A stretch of DNA of 64,000 bases from Turnera subulata (GCA_028386065.3 JAKUCV010005756.1:39029-103028), one strand, 5' to 3'; positions 21,105-32,193 are shown, counted from the first letter of the stretch. Made by a program: numbers and translations. Notes: generated by a model not told the origin, from the sequence alone.

Positions 21105-22118
21105 CACACATGATGGACACTATCATCTACATCTTCGAAACATTTCATACGGGCAAATAAGTCGTGTGACCAACATACTAGTAAGAGCTCTTTATTGTAC
21201 ATCTGTTAGGAGTATACAATAGCTCAAGTAGAGAACTATATTGTACATCTATTAAGAATAGACAATAGCTCAAGTAGAGAAAGTATGTAAGCTCCCCAGA
21301 TACATTTTGTTGCATTCTTAGAGAAACACAGATCTCCATTCTCTATATGTATTCACAATTATATTTTACTGAAAAACATAAGTGGCCACATTGCGAACAC
21401 AAAGAAAAATACAACACTCAATGATTTTCCCTTTTACTCAAAACTCTACATCTTAACTCAGCTGCTTTTCTGACATATCCCAATTAGGTCGAATCACTCA
21501 TGGCCATTCAGAATACAGCTAAGATAGCAACACCAAACTAAGGTTTCAAGTAGTAGCAAAAGTTCCCTAAGGGCGCTTGTGAGAAATTATTAATAATTTC
21601 TCAAGGCTCACACAGTAAGGAAATGAGATCATATTTCCTACTCCTTAATCGATCACAAAGCACACATGGTATGAATTCATGTGTCACAGTATTTTCTCCA
21701 TCCCTTATTGGAGCATATGTCGTTAAATACTGTATAGGTAATAGTTCAAACACACCTAGTGTTCAACTTGGGTTCACCACTCTACCGTTTTACAACAGAA
21801 CCCTACCTAGCTTTTGAAGAGACAAGATAAAACCGTACTCCGTTTTATCTTCGGTCAATCATGACTGACCTCATCTTGAACAATATCAAGGCGACAATAT
21901 GTTTTAAGTCAGGCTCTTATAGAATAAGTACTCAACTTATTCTTGACTTAAAACTGTCTTACCCCTATGACACACTTAGTCATAGAGATGGTTATTCGTG
22001 TGAGAGAGCTAACCTGTCTGTTAGACATATCTTTTGATGAGCTCAGCACTAAGCCTCTCATCCCAGCATATGCACCTAGCATATGTCCACACATGTACAT
22101 AACATGTATTCCATATAA
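21105..22118 (-). other. Internal non-coding DNA of the 20657-51667 element (3' part)
   Basis: About 1 kb with only short accidental frames and no recognisable retroviral domain. TTGTACATCT...GACAATAGCTCAAGTAGAGAA occurs twice (21195-21285). It ends where the truncated Copia LTR begins. Confidence 0.7.
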
Positions 22119-22592
22119 TATGTTGGCCATTATCCCATTGTCTCTTAGCACTAATTGGGGGTAGAGTAATCAGATTACTCTTGACCCTTCTCACTCTCTC
22201 TTGCACTCTGAATTCTGGGTTTTTTAGAGCAAGAAACACACACACTTCTTCCTCTCTTCTTGGTGAAAGAAAGAGATACCATAAACATCACATATAGCTC
22301 TCGAAAATCCGTAGCTAGCACTACGGTTCAGGAGTGCTCGGGGGTTGGAAGTCGTGAGATGATTCTGGCTTTTGATTGACGGTTCTTGTCGATACCGTAG
22401 AGGAGCAGGATATCCTTCCGGCTCTAGCTGATTCGGTTCATCAGTTGGGTGAAAGACCTCAACCGTTACAGGTCTGTTCGTTTTTGTTATTCGGTTTAGC
22501 TACCCTTCACTTGGATCCTCCATGTGTATTTGGTTTTTCCGCTGTGTATGTTATTGCATTTGATTGTCAATTTGCATGCCCGGATACTTACA
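22119..22592 (+). repeat. 5' LTR remnant of Copia-E
   Basis: It matches 28500-28966 of the 3' LTR (TGTTGGCCATTATCCCATTG... to ...CGGATACTTACA). The upstream two thirds are deleted, so the promoter is probably lost. Confidence 0.9.
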
Positions 22593-22593
22593 G

Positions 22594-22606
22594 TGGTAGC
22601 GGAGCC
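22594..22606 (+). promoter_or_regulatory. Primer-binding site of Copia-E
   Basis: TGGTAGCGGAGCC one base after the LTR end, identical to 6554-6566. Confidence 0.85.
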
Positions 22607-22893
22607 TCTTGTGAAGTTCTAAACTGAATTATGTGTTCATATGTTATATGTGATATAGTATGAACATGCTAGTATATGTGTTATGCTGAATTCATTTGTA
22701 TATGTGATGTGCTAAATGAGTTATTGAACATGTTGATGTTGTGTTTTTGTTAAAAGTGTTTTGACAACAAGCACTTGATTGGTATGAGATATCAATCAAG
22801 ATGTTCATGGCAGTAAGTCGAAGAGTTCGACTAAGAAAAATCGAGTGTCGGTTTTTGTATAGAACGATTGTCGTTCTAGTACAGCTAGGCCAT

Positions 22894-23435
22894 AACATCG
22901 ATGTTGGTGAGACCAACATTGATGTTAGCATGAAGTTTAGCCTTGGCCGAACCTTCATAACATCGATTTTGTGTGACCAACATCGATGTTCTGATGAAGT
23001 TTAGCCTCGGCCGAACGTTCACAACATCAATGTTGTGTGACCAACATCGATGTTCTCATGCAAAACTCTCAAAAACATCGATGTTTAAGAGTTAAACATC
23101 GATGTTATTTGAGCTCAGCCAAATTGGTTTGAAGTTCCAGAACTCTCATAACATCGATGTTCAAGATTCCAACATCGATGTTCTTGAGTTCCAGAAGTTC
23201 AAACATCGATGTTAAAATGCTACTGCCAAAATTTTGAACTTTTGGAATTCTCAAAACATCGATGTTGAAAAGTTGAACATCGATGTTATTGAGCTACTGC
23301 CAAATAGTTTGGAGTTCAAGTTACTCAAAACATCGATGTTGAAGTGTTGAACATTGATGTTCTTAAGCCTCGGCCAAGTGGTTGGCGAGAATCAGATTCT
23401 CACAACATCGATGTTCACTGTTAGACATCGATGTT
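22894..23435. repeat. Paired-palindrome array E in the Copia-E leader
   Basis: Pairs start at 22894, 22959, 23023, 23074, 23150, 23255, 23329 and 23404, plus one unpaired site at 23202. Twelve of 17 sites are exact. Four of the five altered sites change or abut the central CpG (AACATtGATGTT twice, AACATCaATGTT, AACATCGATtTT); the fifth changes the first base. The array lies 300 bp after the primer site and 570 bp before gag. Confidence 0.96.
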
Positions 23436-24004
23436 CACTTGTAATTTTGGTGTTCAAACTTACAAACATCAATATATGATTCATCAAGAACATGCATGTA
23501 ATGTATTGGAATAATATGTTGATGAAAATATTAAGTTCTTCTTGTGTTGCCTTCCATGATAAGCACTCTTCATTGCTTAGATTAACACTTGGTAGGTTTT
23601 GCCAAAGCAAGGTGCCAATGTTTATCCTAGCAAGGTGCGACGCGATAATTGTAATATCGGAACTGCTTATTATGGTGTTGAAATTAACTAGGTCATCCTA
23701 ATAGGATTAAGACTTAGAGGCAAGGAGTTGAGCTAAGTCTATGAGATAGACAAGAACAAGTGTTGTTCACTCAACTATCCAAGAGTTACATGAGATGTAA
23801 TTGACAAGAGTTGTCTACCTAAATAACTATGAAGTAAGCGATCAGCCAAAGCTGACTTATCTAGTAGTAAAATATGGATCTTGGCCTACTTATATGATTG
23901 TCTCGATTTATATAGTAGGAGCATCATTTAACAGAATTCCTTGTTAAATGATTTTGTATGCATGACTCTTATTTGTGTGAGTTGATCATTGTTGTAGAAT
24001 TTCT

Positions 24005-25857
24005 ATGGCACAAAACACTAGCACAATGTCACTCGATCTATTCTTGAGAAGGAAAATTTGAAGGGGAATAACTTCCTAAAATGGTATCGCAACTTGAGGA
24101 TAGTCCTCAAACAAGAAAAGAAGTTGTATGTCCTCGAAGGGCCTGTTCTGGATGAACCGGCGCCTAGTGCTCCAAGGGCAGAAAGGGATGCTTACAAGAA
24201 GCACCTTGATGATACAATAGATGCAGCATGCCTTATGCTTGTTAACATGGATTCTGAGCTTCAGAAGCAACATGAGAATTTTGGTGCATTCGATATGATC
24301 GAACATCTGAAAATGCTTTTTGAAGAGCAAGCTAGGCATGAGAGGTATGAGACCTCTATGGCATTGTTCCAATGCAAGATGGCTGAGTCATCACCCGCAA
24401 AACCTCATGTGCTCAAAATGATTGGATACATTGAGAGCCTTGAGGGTCTTGGTTTTCCTCTGCAGAAGGAGTTGGCTGTTGATCTAGTCCAGCAATCGTT
24501 GCCGGATAGTTACAGCCAATTTGTCATGAACTTCAATATGAATCATCCTGACAAATCATTGTCTGAGTTGCTTAACATGTTGGGAACAGTTGAGCAACAA
24601 ATGAGGGCAAACAAATCCAACATTATGATGATTGGAAAAGGCAAAGGAAAGGGTAAAGTAAAGTTTAACAAGAAAAAGAAATGTGCTAAAAAGTTTGGTG
24701 CATGTGCATCTTCTTGTGATCATGTGCTGAAACCCAAGGCTGGTATTGCAAAGGAAGGACATTGTTTCCATTGCAATAAACCGGGCCATTGGAAGTGCAA
24801 CTGCCCTGTTTACCTTGAAGAGGTGAAGAAGCACAAGGCAAGTAAGACTTCCACTTCAGGTATCTTTGTTATAGAAGCTAATATCTCTATCTCTGCATCA
24901 TGGGTATTAGATACCGGATGTGGTTCTCACATTTGTGTAAATGTGCAGGAACTGAGAAAGAGTAGGAGATTGGCAAAGGGTGAGATAGACCTGAGCGTGG
25001 GAAATGGAGCAAGAGTTGCTGCATTAGCCGTAGAAACTTACTATCTTACCTTACCGAGTGGTTTGGTTTTAGAACTGGACAATTGTTATTATGTACCAAC
25101 CATAAGCAGGAATTTGATTTCTGTGTCTTGTCTTGACAAGAAAGGTTTTTCATTTGTAATAAAGGACAATTGTTGTTCTATTTATTTCAATGATGTTTAT
25201 TATGGTGATGCGTATTTAAGCAATGGTTTGTATGTTCTTAACCTAGAAACCGCAATCTATAACGTTAATACGAAGAAGGTTAGAATGAACGATTCTAATG
25301 AAACCTATCTTTGGCATTGTCGATTGGGCCATATAAACGAGACTCGTATATCTAAACTCCATAAAGATGGAATTTTAGACTCAATTGATTTTGAATCATT
25401 TGAGACATGTGAGTCATGTTTGTTAGGCAAGATGACGAAGGCTCCTTTTACCGGTAAAGGTGAAAGAGCTTCGGACTTGTTAGGTCTTATACATAGTGAT
25501 GTATGTGGACCGATGTTGACACAAGCTAGAGGTGGATTTCAATACTTCATTACATTTACTGACGATTTTAGTAGGTATGGCTATGTGTATCTAATGAGAC
25601 ACAAGTCAGAATCCTTTGAAAAGTTCAAAGAATTGAAGAATGAAGTACAAAATCAACTCGGCAAGAGCATTAAAATGCTTCGATCAGATCGAGGAGGTGA
25701 ATACTTAGGCCGAGAATTTCTTGATCATCTAAAGGAGTGTGGTATAGTATCACAGCTCACTCCACCGGGTACGCCTCAATGGAATGGTGTATCCGAAAGG
25801 AGGAATAGAACCTTGTTAGACATGGTTCGTTCGATGATGAGTCAAGCTGACCTTCCT
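24005..25857 (+). pseudogene. Copia gag-pol polyprotein, gag to integrase part
   Basis: The polyprotein supplies capsid, protease and integrase. Visible in order: the gag/UBN2 domain (NNFLKWYRNLRIVLK, EEQARHERYE, FVMNFNMNHPDKS), a CCHC knuckle (CFHCNKPGHWKCNC, ~24760), the protease active site (WVLDTGCGSH, ~24900), a GAG-pre-integrase zinc-binding region (HCRLGH...CESCLLGK, ~25315-25430), and the integrase core. The core's catalytic residues lie in HSDVCGP (D), RSDRGGEY (D) and NGVSERRNRT (E). The natural start is the ATG at 24005 (MAQNTSTMSL). A one-base deletion near 24033 then breaks the frame before the long open frame resumes at 24034, so translation from the normal start would fail. The reverse transcriptase falls in the gap. 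Confidence 0.93.
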
Positions 25858-26788
25858 NNNNNNNNNNNNNNNNNNNNNNNNNNNNNNNNNNNNNNNNNNN
25901 NNNNNNNNNNNNNNNNNNNNNNNNNNNNNNNNNNNNNNNNNNNNNNNNNNNNNNNNNNNNNNNNNNNNNNNNNNNNNNNNNNNNNNNNNNNNNNNNNNNN
26001 NNNNNNNNNNNNNNNNNNNNNNNNNNNNNNNNNNNNNNNNNNNNNNNNNNNNNNNNNNNNNNNNNNNNNNNNNNNNNNNNNNNNNNNNNNNNNNNNNNNN
26101 NNNNNNNNNNNNNNNNNNNNNNNNNNNNNNNNNNNNNNNNNNNNNNNNNNNNNNNNNNNNNNNNNNNNNNNNNNNNNNNNNNNNNNNNNNNNNNNNNNNN
26201 NNNNNNNNNNNNNNNNNNNNNNNNNNNNNNNNNNNNNNNNNNNNNNNNNNNNNNNNNNNNNNNNNNNNNNNNNNNNNNNNNNNNNNNNNNNNNNNNNNNN
26301 NNNNNNNNNNNNNNNNNNNNNNNNNNNNNNNNNNNNNNNNNNNNNNNNNNNNNNNNNNNNNNNNNNNNNNNNNNNNNNNNNNNNNNNNNNNNNNNNNNNN
26401 NNNNNNNNNNNNNNNNNNNNNNNNNNNNNNNNNNNNNNNNNNNNNNNNNNNNNNNNNNNNNNNNNNNNNNNNNNNNNNNNNNNNNNNNNNNNNNNNNNNN
26501 NNNNNNNNNNNNNNNNNNNNNNNNNNNNNNNNNNNNNNNNNNNNNNNNNNNNNNNNNNNNNNNNNNNNNNNNNNNNNNNNNNNNNNNNNNNNNNNNNNNN
26601 NNNNNNNNNNNNNNNNNNNNNNNNNNNNNNNNNNNNNNNNNNNNNNNNNNNNNNNNNNNNNNNNNNNNNNNNNNNNNNNNNNNNNNNNNNNNNNNNNNNN
26701 NNNNNNNNNNNNNNNNNNNNNNNNNNNNNNNNNNNNNNNNNNNNNNNNNNNNNNNNNNNNNNNNNNNNNNNNNNNNNNNNNNNNNNNN
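25858..26788. other. Assembly gap (931 N)
   Basis: It should contain the end of the integrase and nearly all of the reverse transcriptase. The true length is unknown, and normal Copia spacing would suggest more missing sequence than 931 bp. Confidence 1.
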
Positions 26789-27528
26789 AGGTTTAGCATG
26801 CAAGATTCCAAGAAAGGATTCTTGCCCTTGTCACATGGCGTAGCTCTCTCAAAGAATCAATGTCCTAGTACGACTAAGGAGAGAGAGCGGATGAGTAAGA
26901 TTCCTTATGCTTCTGCAATAGGATCTATCATGTATGCCATGCTATGTACTCGACCGGATGTCGCTTATGCTTTGAGTGTCACAAGCAGATACCAAGCTGA
27001 TCCCGGTAAGAGTCACTGGACAGCAGTTAAGAACATCCTTAAGTACTTGAGAAGGACTAAGGATGCATTCCTGGTTTACTGAAGCGTGGATGAGCTTGTT
27101 GTAAAGGGTTACACAGATGTTAGCTTCCAAACCGATAGGGATGATTTTAGATCGTAGTCAGGTTATGTGTTTTGTCTTGGAGGTGGTGCTGTATGCTGGA
27201 AGAGTTCAAAGCAAGAGACAGTTGTCGATTCTACAACCGAGGCTGGGTATATTGCTGCCTCAGATGCATCGAAAGAGGCTGTTTGGATCAAGAAGTTCGT
27301 AACTGAACTTGGGGTAGTTCCGAGCATTGAGAGTCTGATTGAGCTCTGTTGTGACAACAATGGGACAATCGCACAGGCTCAGGAACCTAGATACCACCAG
27401 AGATCCAAACATATTCTCCGACGCTATCATCTTATTAGAGAGATCATAGACAGAGGCGATGTCAGACCGTGCAGAGTTCCACCTGAGAACAATGTAGCAG
27501 ATCCGTTGACTAAGCCGCTCACACAATA
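26789..27528 (+). pseudogene. Copia pol C-terminus: end of RT and RNase H
   Basis: It begins near the end of the reverse transcriptase (MQDSKKGFLPL, YASAIGSIMYAMLCTRPDVAYA, WTAVKNILKYLRRTKD). It continues through RNase H (GYTDVSFQTD with the first Asp, VDSTTEAGYIAASDASKEAVW with Glu and Asp, TKHI/SKHI-type histidine motif) and ends NVADPLTKPLTQ. There are two in-frame stops. The TGA after FLVY (~27080) and the TAG in FRS-stop-SGYVF (~27156) are each consistent with a C-to-T change (CGA or CAG ancestors). The protein is therefore inactive as encoded here. Confidence 0.92.
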
Positions 27529-27588
27529 GAAGCATGATGGTCTTGCTGCGTCCATTGGTATTAGATACATGTATGATTGGCTTTAGTG

Positions 27589-27600
27589 CAAGTGGGAGAT
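27589..27600 (+). promoter_or_regulatory. Polypurine tract of Copia-E
   Basis: CAAGTGGGAGAT directly before the LTR start TGTAAGTG; standard Copia plus-strand primer. Confidence 0.88.
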
Positions 27601-28966
27601 TGTAAGTGTAATATGCCCAAAACCCAATCAATGGATGTTTATTTGTAATCATGTATACACATTAAGGTTATTCCAATAAATATCGTTTATGAGATAAACG
27701 CTTGCACATATTTATAACCCTAGAATATTTATATATTCTTAAATGTCCCTAGTCGATTATTATTATGGATGGGTTGTAATAATAAATTAAGACTAGCGTA
27801 TGTTGAGAATTATATGAGATATAATTACTCTTGGCTATTTCGTAAATGAGTAGACTTAGTGTAATCATTGGGTATATGATAAATGTGTAGTGGGTTTTGT
27901 ATGATCCAGAGGGGATTCGTCCAACCCATATAACGGGTATATTATCGGATGGTTTCTTGATAGAGTTGAACCGGAAATGCATGGCCATGCTCGGATTATG
28001 ATATGGTGATATCATAGGTATCTGTTTTACGCGGTTAACTCGAGGATCAAGAAACCGAGATTGAACATATGCGAGATTGACATATTCCATTTCTTGTGTT
28101 TAATCTTGATAATGGGACGAAGGGACGATGACATGTTTCCGAGGCATATTGAATCAGTACTGATCTTGTCGTTCGGGTAGCAATGATGTGTTGCTAGACG
28201 CCGCTCTTTGCTTATAATTGTAAAATGAGATTTTACAATTATTGTCGAACGTTACAAGTGCCTACAGGATCACACACATAGAATCGTTGATTCGAGTAGG
28301 TGGTTGAACCGTGGTTGGACCATGGTTTGACCAGGTGTGGTTGGATCACGGTTCGACCGTGGTTGGACTAGGGTCGTTTTGGGCTGGTTTGGTTCAGTTA
28401 TTGACAGAATTATTGGACCAAATTAGTGCTGTGATGAGTGTTTGTACATTAGTAGAGACATGGTTATGTGGAGACATAATCATAAAAGATAATGGGCCAA
28501 TATGTTGGCCATTATCCCATTGCCTCTTAGCACTAATTGGGGGTAGAGTAATCAGATTACTCTTGACCCTTCTTACTCTCTCTGAATTCTGGGTTTTTCA
28601 GAGCAAGAAACACACACACTTCTTCCTCTCTTCTTGGTGAAAGAAAGAGATACCATAAACACCACATATAGCTCTCGGAAATCCGTAGCTAGCACTAAGG
28701 TTCGGGAGTGCTCGGGGGTTGGAAATCGTGAGACGATTCTGGCTTTTGATTGACGGTTCGTGTGGATACTGTAGAGGAGCAGGATATCCTTCTGGCTCTA
28801 GCTGATTCAGTTCATCAGTTAGGTAAAAGACCTCAACCGTTTCAGGTATGTTCGTTTTTGTTATTCGGTTTAGCTACCCTTCACTTGGATCCTCCATGTG
28901 TATCCGGTTTTTCCGCTGCGTATGTTATCGCATTTGATTGTCAATTTGCATGCCCGGATACTTACA
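27601..28966 (+). repeat. 3' LTR of Copia-E (1366 bp)
   Basis: It begins TGTAAGTGTAATATGCCC and ends CCCGGATACTTACA. It is diverged from the Copia-N LTR by indels but clearly homologous. CTAAT follows and would be the right target duplication. Confidence 0.92.
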
Positions 28967-29273
28967 CTAATAGCCACACACATAGTGTAAGAAAGAGTTT
29001 CTTCCTCTTGCTCATAAGCTAGAGGTCACTCTCTACCTTTTACAGGCTCACCCTTTATGGTTTATCAGAGCACAAAATATCACACTAATCCAACATATTG
29101 AATTTTCATGCATTCAAAACTTTACAAATACCATCCTAAAAATTTCTCAACTTATGAGGTTTAATGATGATATTATTCTTACAATAGTCAATAATAAACT
29201 AGAACACATTGTATTAAAACAAATATAATCACATAAGTCCATAGAGGATGCCACATCATATATACAAGAATAA
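28967..29273 (-). other. Internal non-coding DNA of the 20657-51667 element
   Basis: About 300 bp between two insertions, without coding potential. The last five bases AATAA are the target duplication of the next element. Confidence 0.65.
29269..29273 (+). repeat. Target-site duplication AATAA (left)
   Basis: Identical to 38538-38542, immediately outside both LTR ends. Confidence 0.88.
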
Positions 29274-29556
29274 TGTAATAGCCCGGGTAAAAATTTGGTA
29301 TTTTTACCGGGACTGTAAAAGTCTCTATACAGTGATTTATCTTTGAATTTATTCTTGGGTAATTAATTCAAGGTAAATCGAGTGTGTTTTTTCAAAACCG
29401 AGATTTTTCCCGCACTCGAGATTTTTCCATGGATTTTACGGACCAAAGTTGGTATTTATCGGGTCCCGGAATCCTCAGAAAAATCATACCGGAAATAACT
29501 AAGGGGGTATGCAGTTATTTTCTGGTTCGGTCTGGACTCGCCCCATATGCAGCCAA

Positions 29557-29584
29557 CCTGCATAATTGAGCTCAATTATGCAGG
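29557..29584 (+). promoter_or_regulatory. 28-bp perfect palindrome upstream of LTR TATA box
   Basis: CCTGCATAATTGAG followed by its exact reverse complement. Its centre is 41 bp upstream of the TATAAAA at 29612. It is conserved exactly at 35780-35807 in the partner LTR. The position suggests a binding site in the U3 promoter (inference). Confidence 0.85.
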
Positions 29585-29611
29585 CGGCGCAGCCTTTCTC
29601 ATGTGCACCTG

Positions 29612-29618
29612 TATAAAA
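29612..29618 (+). promoter_or_regulatory. LTR TATA box of Gypsy-NA
   Basis: CTGTATAAAAC about 340 bp into the LTR, conserved at 35835-35841. Transcription would start in the following purine-rich segment. Confidence 0.7.
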
Positions 29619-29629
29619 CAAAACCAGAG

Positions 29630-29890
29630 GAAGGAAGCAGGAGAAGAGAAGAAGAAAGGAAGAAAAAAAAGAGAGAGAAAAGAAGAGAGGAAAAAAAAAA
29701 GAGAGAAAAAGGAAAGGAAAAAAAAAAGAGAAGAAAAGAAAAAAAAGAAAAAAAAAAGAGAAAACCGCAAAAAAACAGTGAGGAAAAAAAACAAGAAGAA
29801 AAAAAAACAAAAGGGGAAAAAATACAATACAGATATTGAAAAAAAAGGAAAAATAGAAAAAAAATAGAAAAAAAAGGGGGAAACCCGGAA
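29630..29890 (+). repeat. Polypurine (GA) tract in LTR
   Basis: About 260 bp of almost only A and G on this strand, including a long uninterrupted purine run between ~29640 and 29764. Repeated with length changes at 35851-36105. Confidence 0.9.
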
Positions 29891-31796
29891 GAGTTGAACA
29901 GTGCCGTCACCATTTCTTCCTCAGGTTACTGTGCACGCCGAGCCAGTCCACGCCGCCGTTCGCTGCACCACCGCCACTATGGCCTTCCTCTCGCCGTCGC
30001 CGACTTGTCCCCGTCGCCCCCGTGTTCTTCTGCCGCCGGACGCTCCAGCACGAGCCGCTGACCCAGCGGAGAACCCGCGGATCCAGCTTCTCCCACGCTC
30101 CTGCTCAGCCGCCGCGACGCCGCGCCCAGCTTCCGGCCTCCTTCGCGTCGCCTTCATCCGCCGCACGCCCTGCCTCGCTAGCTTCCCTTCCTCGCACTCT
30201 CGCCGCCCCTTTTTTTTTTTTAAAGTGGGCTGCTGTTTGGGTTGGGTTGGATGGGTTGGACCTTGGCTGGACATGGGCTCACTGTTCATGGCACAGTCCA
30301 GAATTAAAAAAAAAAAAGAAAAGAATATAAACAAGTATTTATAATTATTCTGGTATTTAATTTTGAAAAAATATATTTTCACCTTGAGAAAATTAGGGTC
30401 AGTTTAATTCTGGTATTTTGAAGAAAATATAAATATATATACTTTGATAAATAATTAAGTTATGTCTTGAAAAAACTAATATTATTTGGAAAAATATATG
30501 TACCATGAAAATAATTTCTAGAAATTTTATATATATATTATTTTTCCTGGAAAATAATTGTTTGGAAAAGTATTTTACCTTTGAAATATATATATGTATA
30601 TTAATAAATTCGTATTTATTTTCAGAAAATAAGTTTGTATGACTAATTTTTTTGGAAATATGGTTTTCTAAAGATAATAATATTTGGTAATTATATTTTG
30701 GCAAGTAATATATTTTATGGAAATAATTTTGGGAAAAATACATATATAAGATATACTTTTCAGGAAAAATTATGTTGTTTATTAATTTGGAAAAAGTATA
30801 TTATTTTATGAAATATTTTGATTTAATAGCTTTGAAAATATACTTTTGTAACCCTATATGCATGCGAAATATTTTCGGAAAAGGTATAATTATGATAAAG
30901 GATAATTTCATGATAATATATATAAAATCGAGATGTTTTACCGATGAGTTTAATTTACAATTTATGGCATCATAGCATACCGATTATGTGCATTTATGTG
31001 AACATGTTGTTTTGTTGTATAGGTTTTGATATCGGGCAGTTTCCCGAGGAGTCGGCTTTGGGCCAGTTATTGTCTTCAGAGTTGAGTAATCGGCTAAGGT
31101 GGGGATGGATTTCCTTTGATATGTGCCTATATTACTCGGTTGTTGTGTTTGATGATTGTTGGACTGTTGATTGTTGCATTTGCTGTGGTTTGATTCGGAA
31201 TGTTTATCCCAGTACCATGATTTGATTTTGGGATGTTTATCCCCGTGCATTGAGTTTTTGGATGTTTATCTCTGTGTCTTTTTGGTATAAAGAGTAATGG
31301 ATTAAATAATAAAATGTGATAAGGATGTCGATCCTTGGTTTTGGATTGGGATGTCTATTCCGGTGTTTTGGTTAGGGATGTTGGTCCCTGAGAATTGGTA
31401 TTTGGATGATGATGATATAATTGTCACGTGGTAAGTAGAGGTACGACCAGATGGTTAGAGACTGTTTTGTGGTGGCAATGATCTGGGTTACTTGTGATGG
31501 GCATGTTGATGCCGGTTTGATTGGGATGTTGATCCCTGAAATTTGTTATTGGGATGTTGATCCCGGGTTCTTTTTGATCTGTCACCAGGAATAGGTCGAT
31601 AACCTGGTACAACCCTAGCTTATCCGTGACGGGGCCCGGAAAGATAGAATTGGAAATTGGATTTTTGTTTAAGTCTTTTTGGGTCTTGGACCAGTTTTGG
31701 GTCGAGTCTTTTCGATTGGTATATTTTAGCTGTTGTGTCTGTTTTCGACCTTGAGTATTTTATAGTGTTGCATATTGATTGTCTATTCATGGTTGG

Positions 31797-31843
31797 TGGG
31801 CACTTCGGACACACCCCTCACCTGCGGGCTTTCATCCCGTAGG
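31797..31843 (+). promoter_or_regulatory. Conserved LTR hairpin block (copy 2 of 6)
   Basis: GGGCACTTCGGACACACCCC followed by CCTGCGGG-CTTTCAT-CCCGTAGG. Upstream (31205-31565) are several GGGATGTTNATCCC-type repeats. Confidence 0.75.
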
Positions 31844-32193
31844 TTGAGTTATTTGTGGTTCAGGTATGATACATTCCAGACAGGCTGCGGCGTTATCCCT
31901 CGGACAAGACTCAGATCCATTAGTTTGCATCAGGTTTTGCATATGATGATATTGAGATTAAATTGCTTCCGTTGTGCTATATTTTGGGTCCCCGGGCTCG
32001 GGTGACGTGTTTTTGGATATTGGGCCGAGGGGCCGGATTTATGTGTCGATGTCCCCGAGATCGGGTGACGTGTATTTGATGTTAGGCCAGTGGGCCGTTA
32101 TTTCTGATATTTACATTGTTTGTACCACGTGTCGGCACTGTTGTCCGGTAAATGCTGTGAGTTGGGTAATTAGAGGTCGGGTCGTTTCATTTT

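Larger units (their letters stand above)
22119..28966 (+). mobile_element. Copia gag-pol element with truncated 5' LTR (Copia-E)
   Basis: It comprises a 5' LTR remnant, primer site, 1.4-kb leader with palindrome array E, gag-pol, polypurine tract and complete 3' LTR. It is the same family as Copia-N. The first ~885 bp of the 5' LTR are missing, so the left target duplication cannot be checked. It lies inside the non-coding element 20657-51667. Polymerase sequence is partly hidden by a 931-bp gap. Confidence 0.92.
29274..32189 (+). repeat. 5' LTR of Gypsy-NA (2916 bp)
   Basis: Layout: terminal CCCGGG region, a 28-bp perfect palindrome, a TATA box, a ~230-bp purine tract, a GC-rich segment with spurious open frames, a long AT-rich region, then GGGATGTTGATCCC-type repeats and the conserved hairpin block. 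The same order is seen in the right LTR. No protein-coding function is assigned to the 147-codon frame at 29901-30344. Confidence 0.92.

Noticed and set aside
22119..22592. Solo LTR interpretation of the fragment left of the Copia gag-pol
   Set aside because: The primer-binding site, leader and gag follow in register, so it is the truncated 5' LTR of the downstream element.
25757..26811. Minus-strand frames spanning the second gap
   Set aside because: They exist only because N runs contain no stops. The real coding strand is plus (Copia pol).
29901..30344. 147-codon open frame in Gypsy-NA LTR, with partner at 36109-36621
   Set aside because: It lies in LTR sequence, its ends differ between the two LTRs, and its Ala/Pro/Arg-rich composition reflects GC content. 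No domain is seen.
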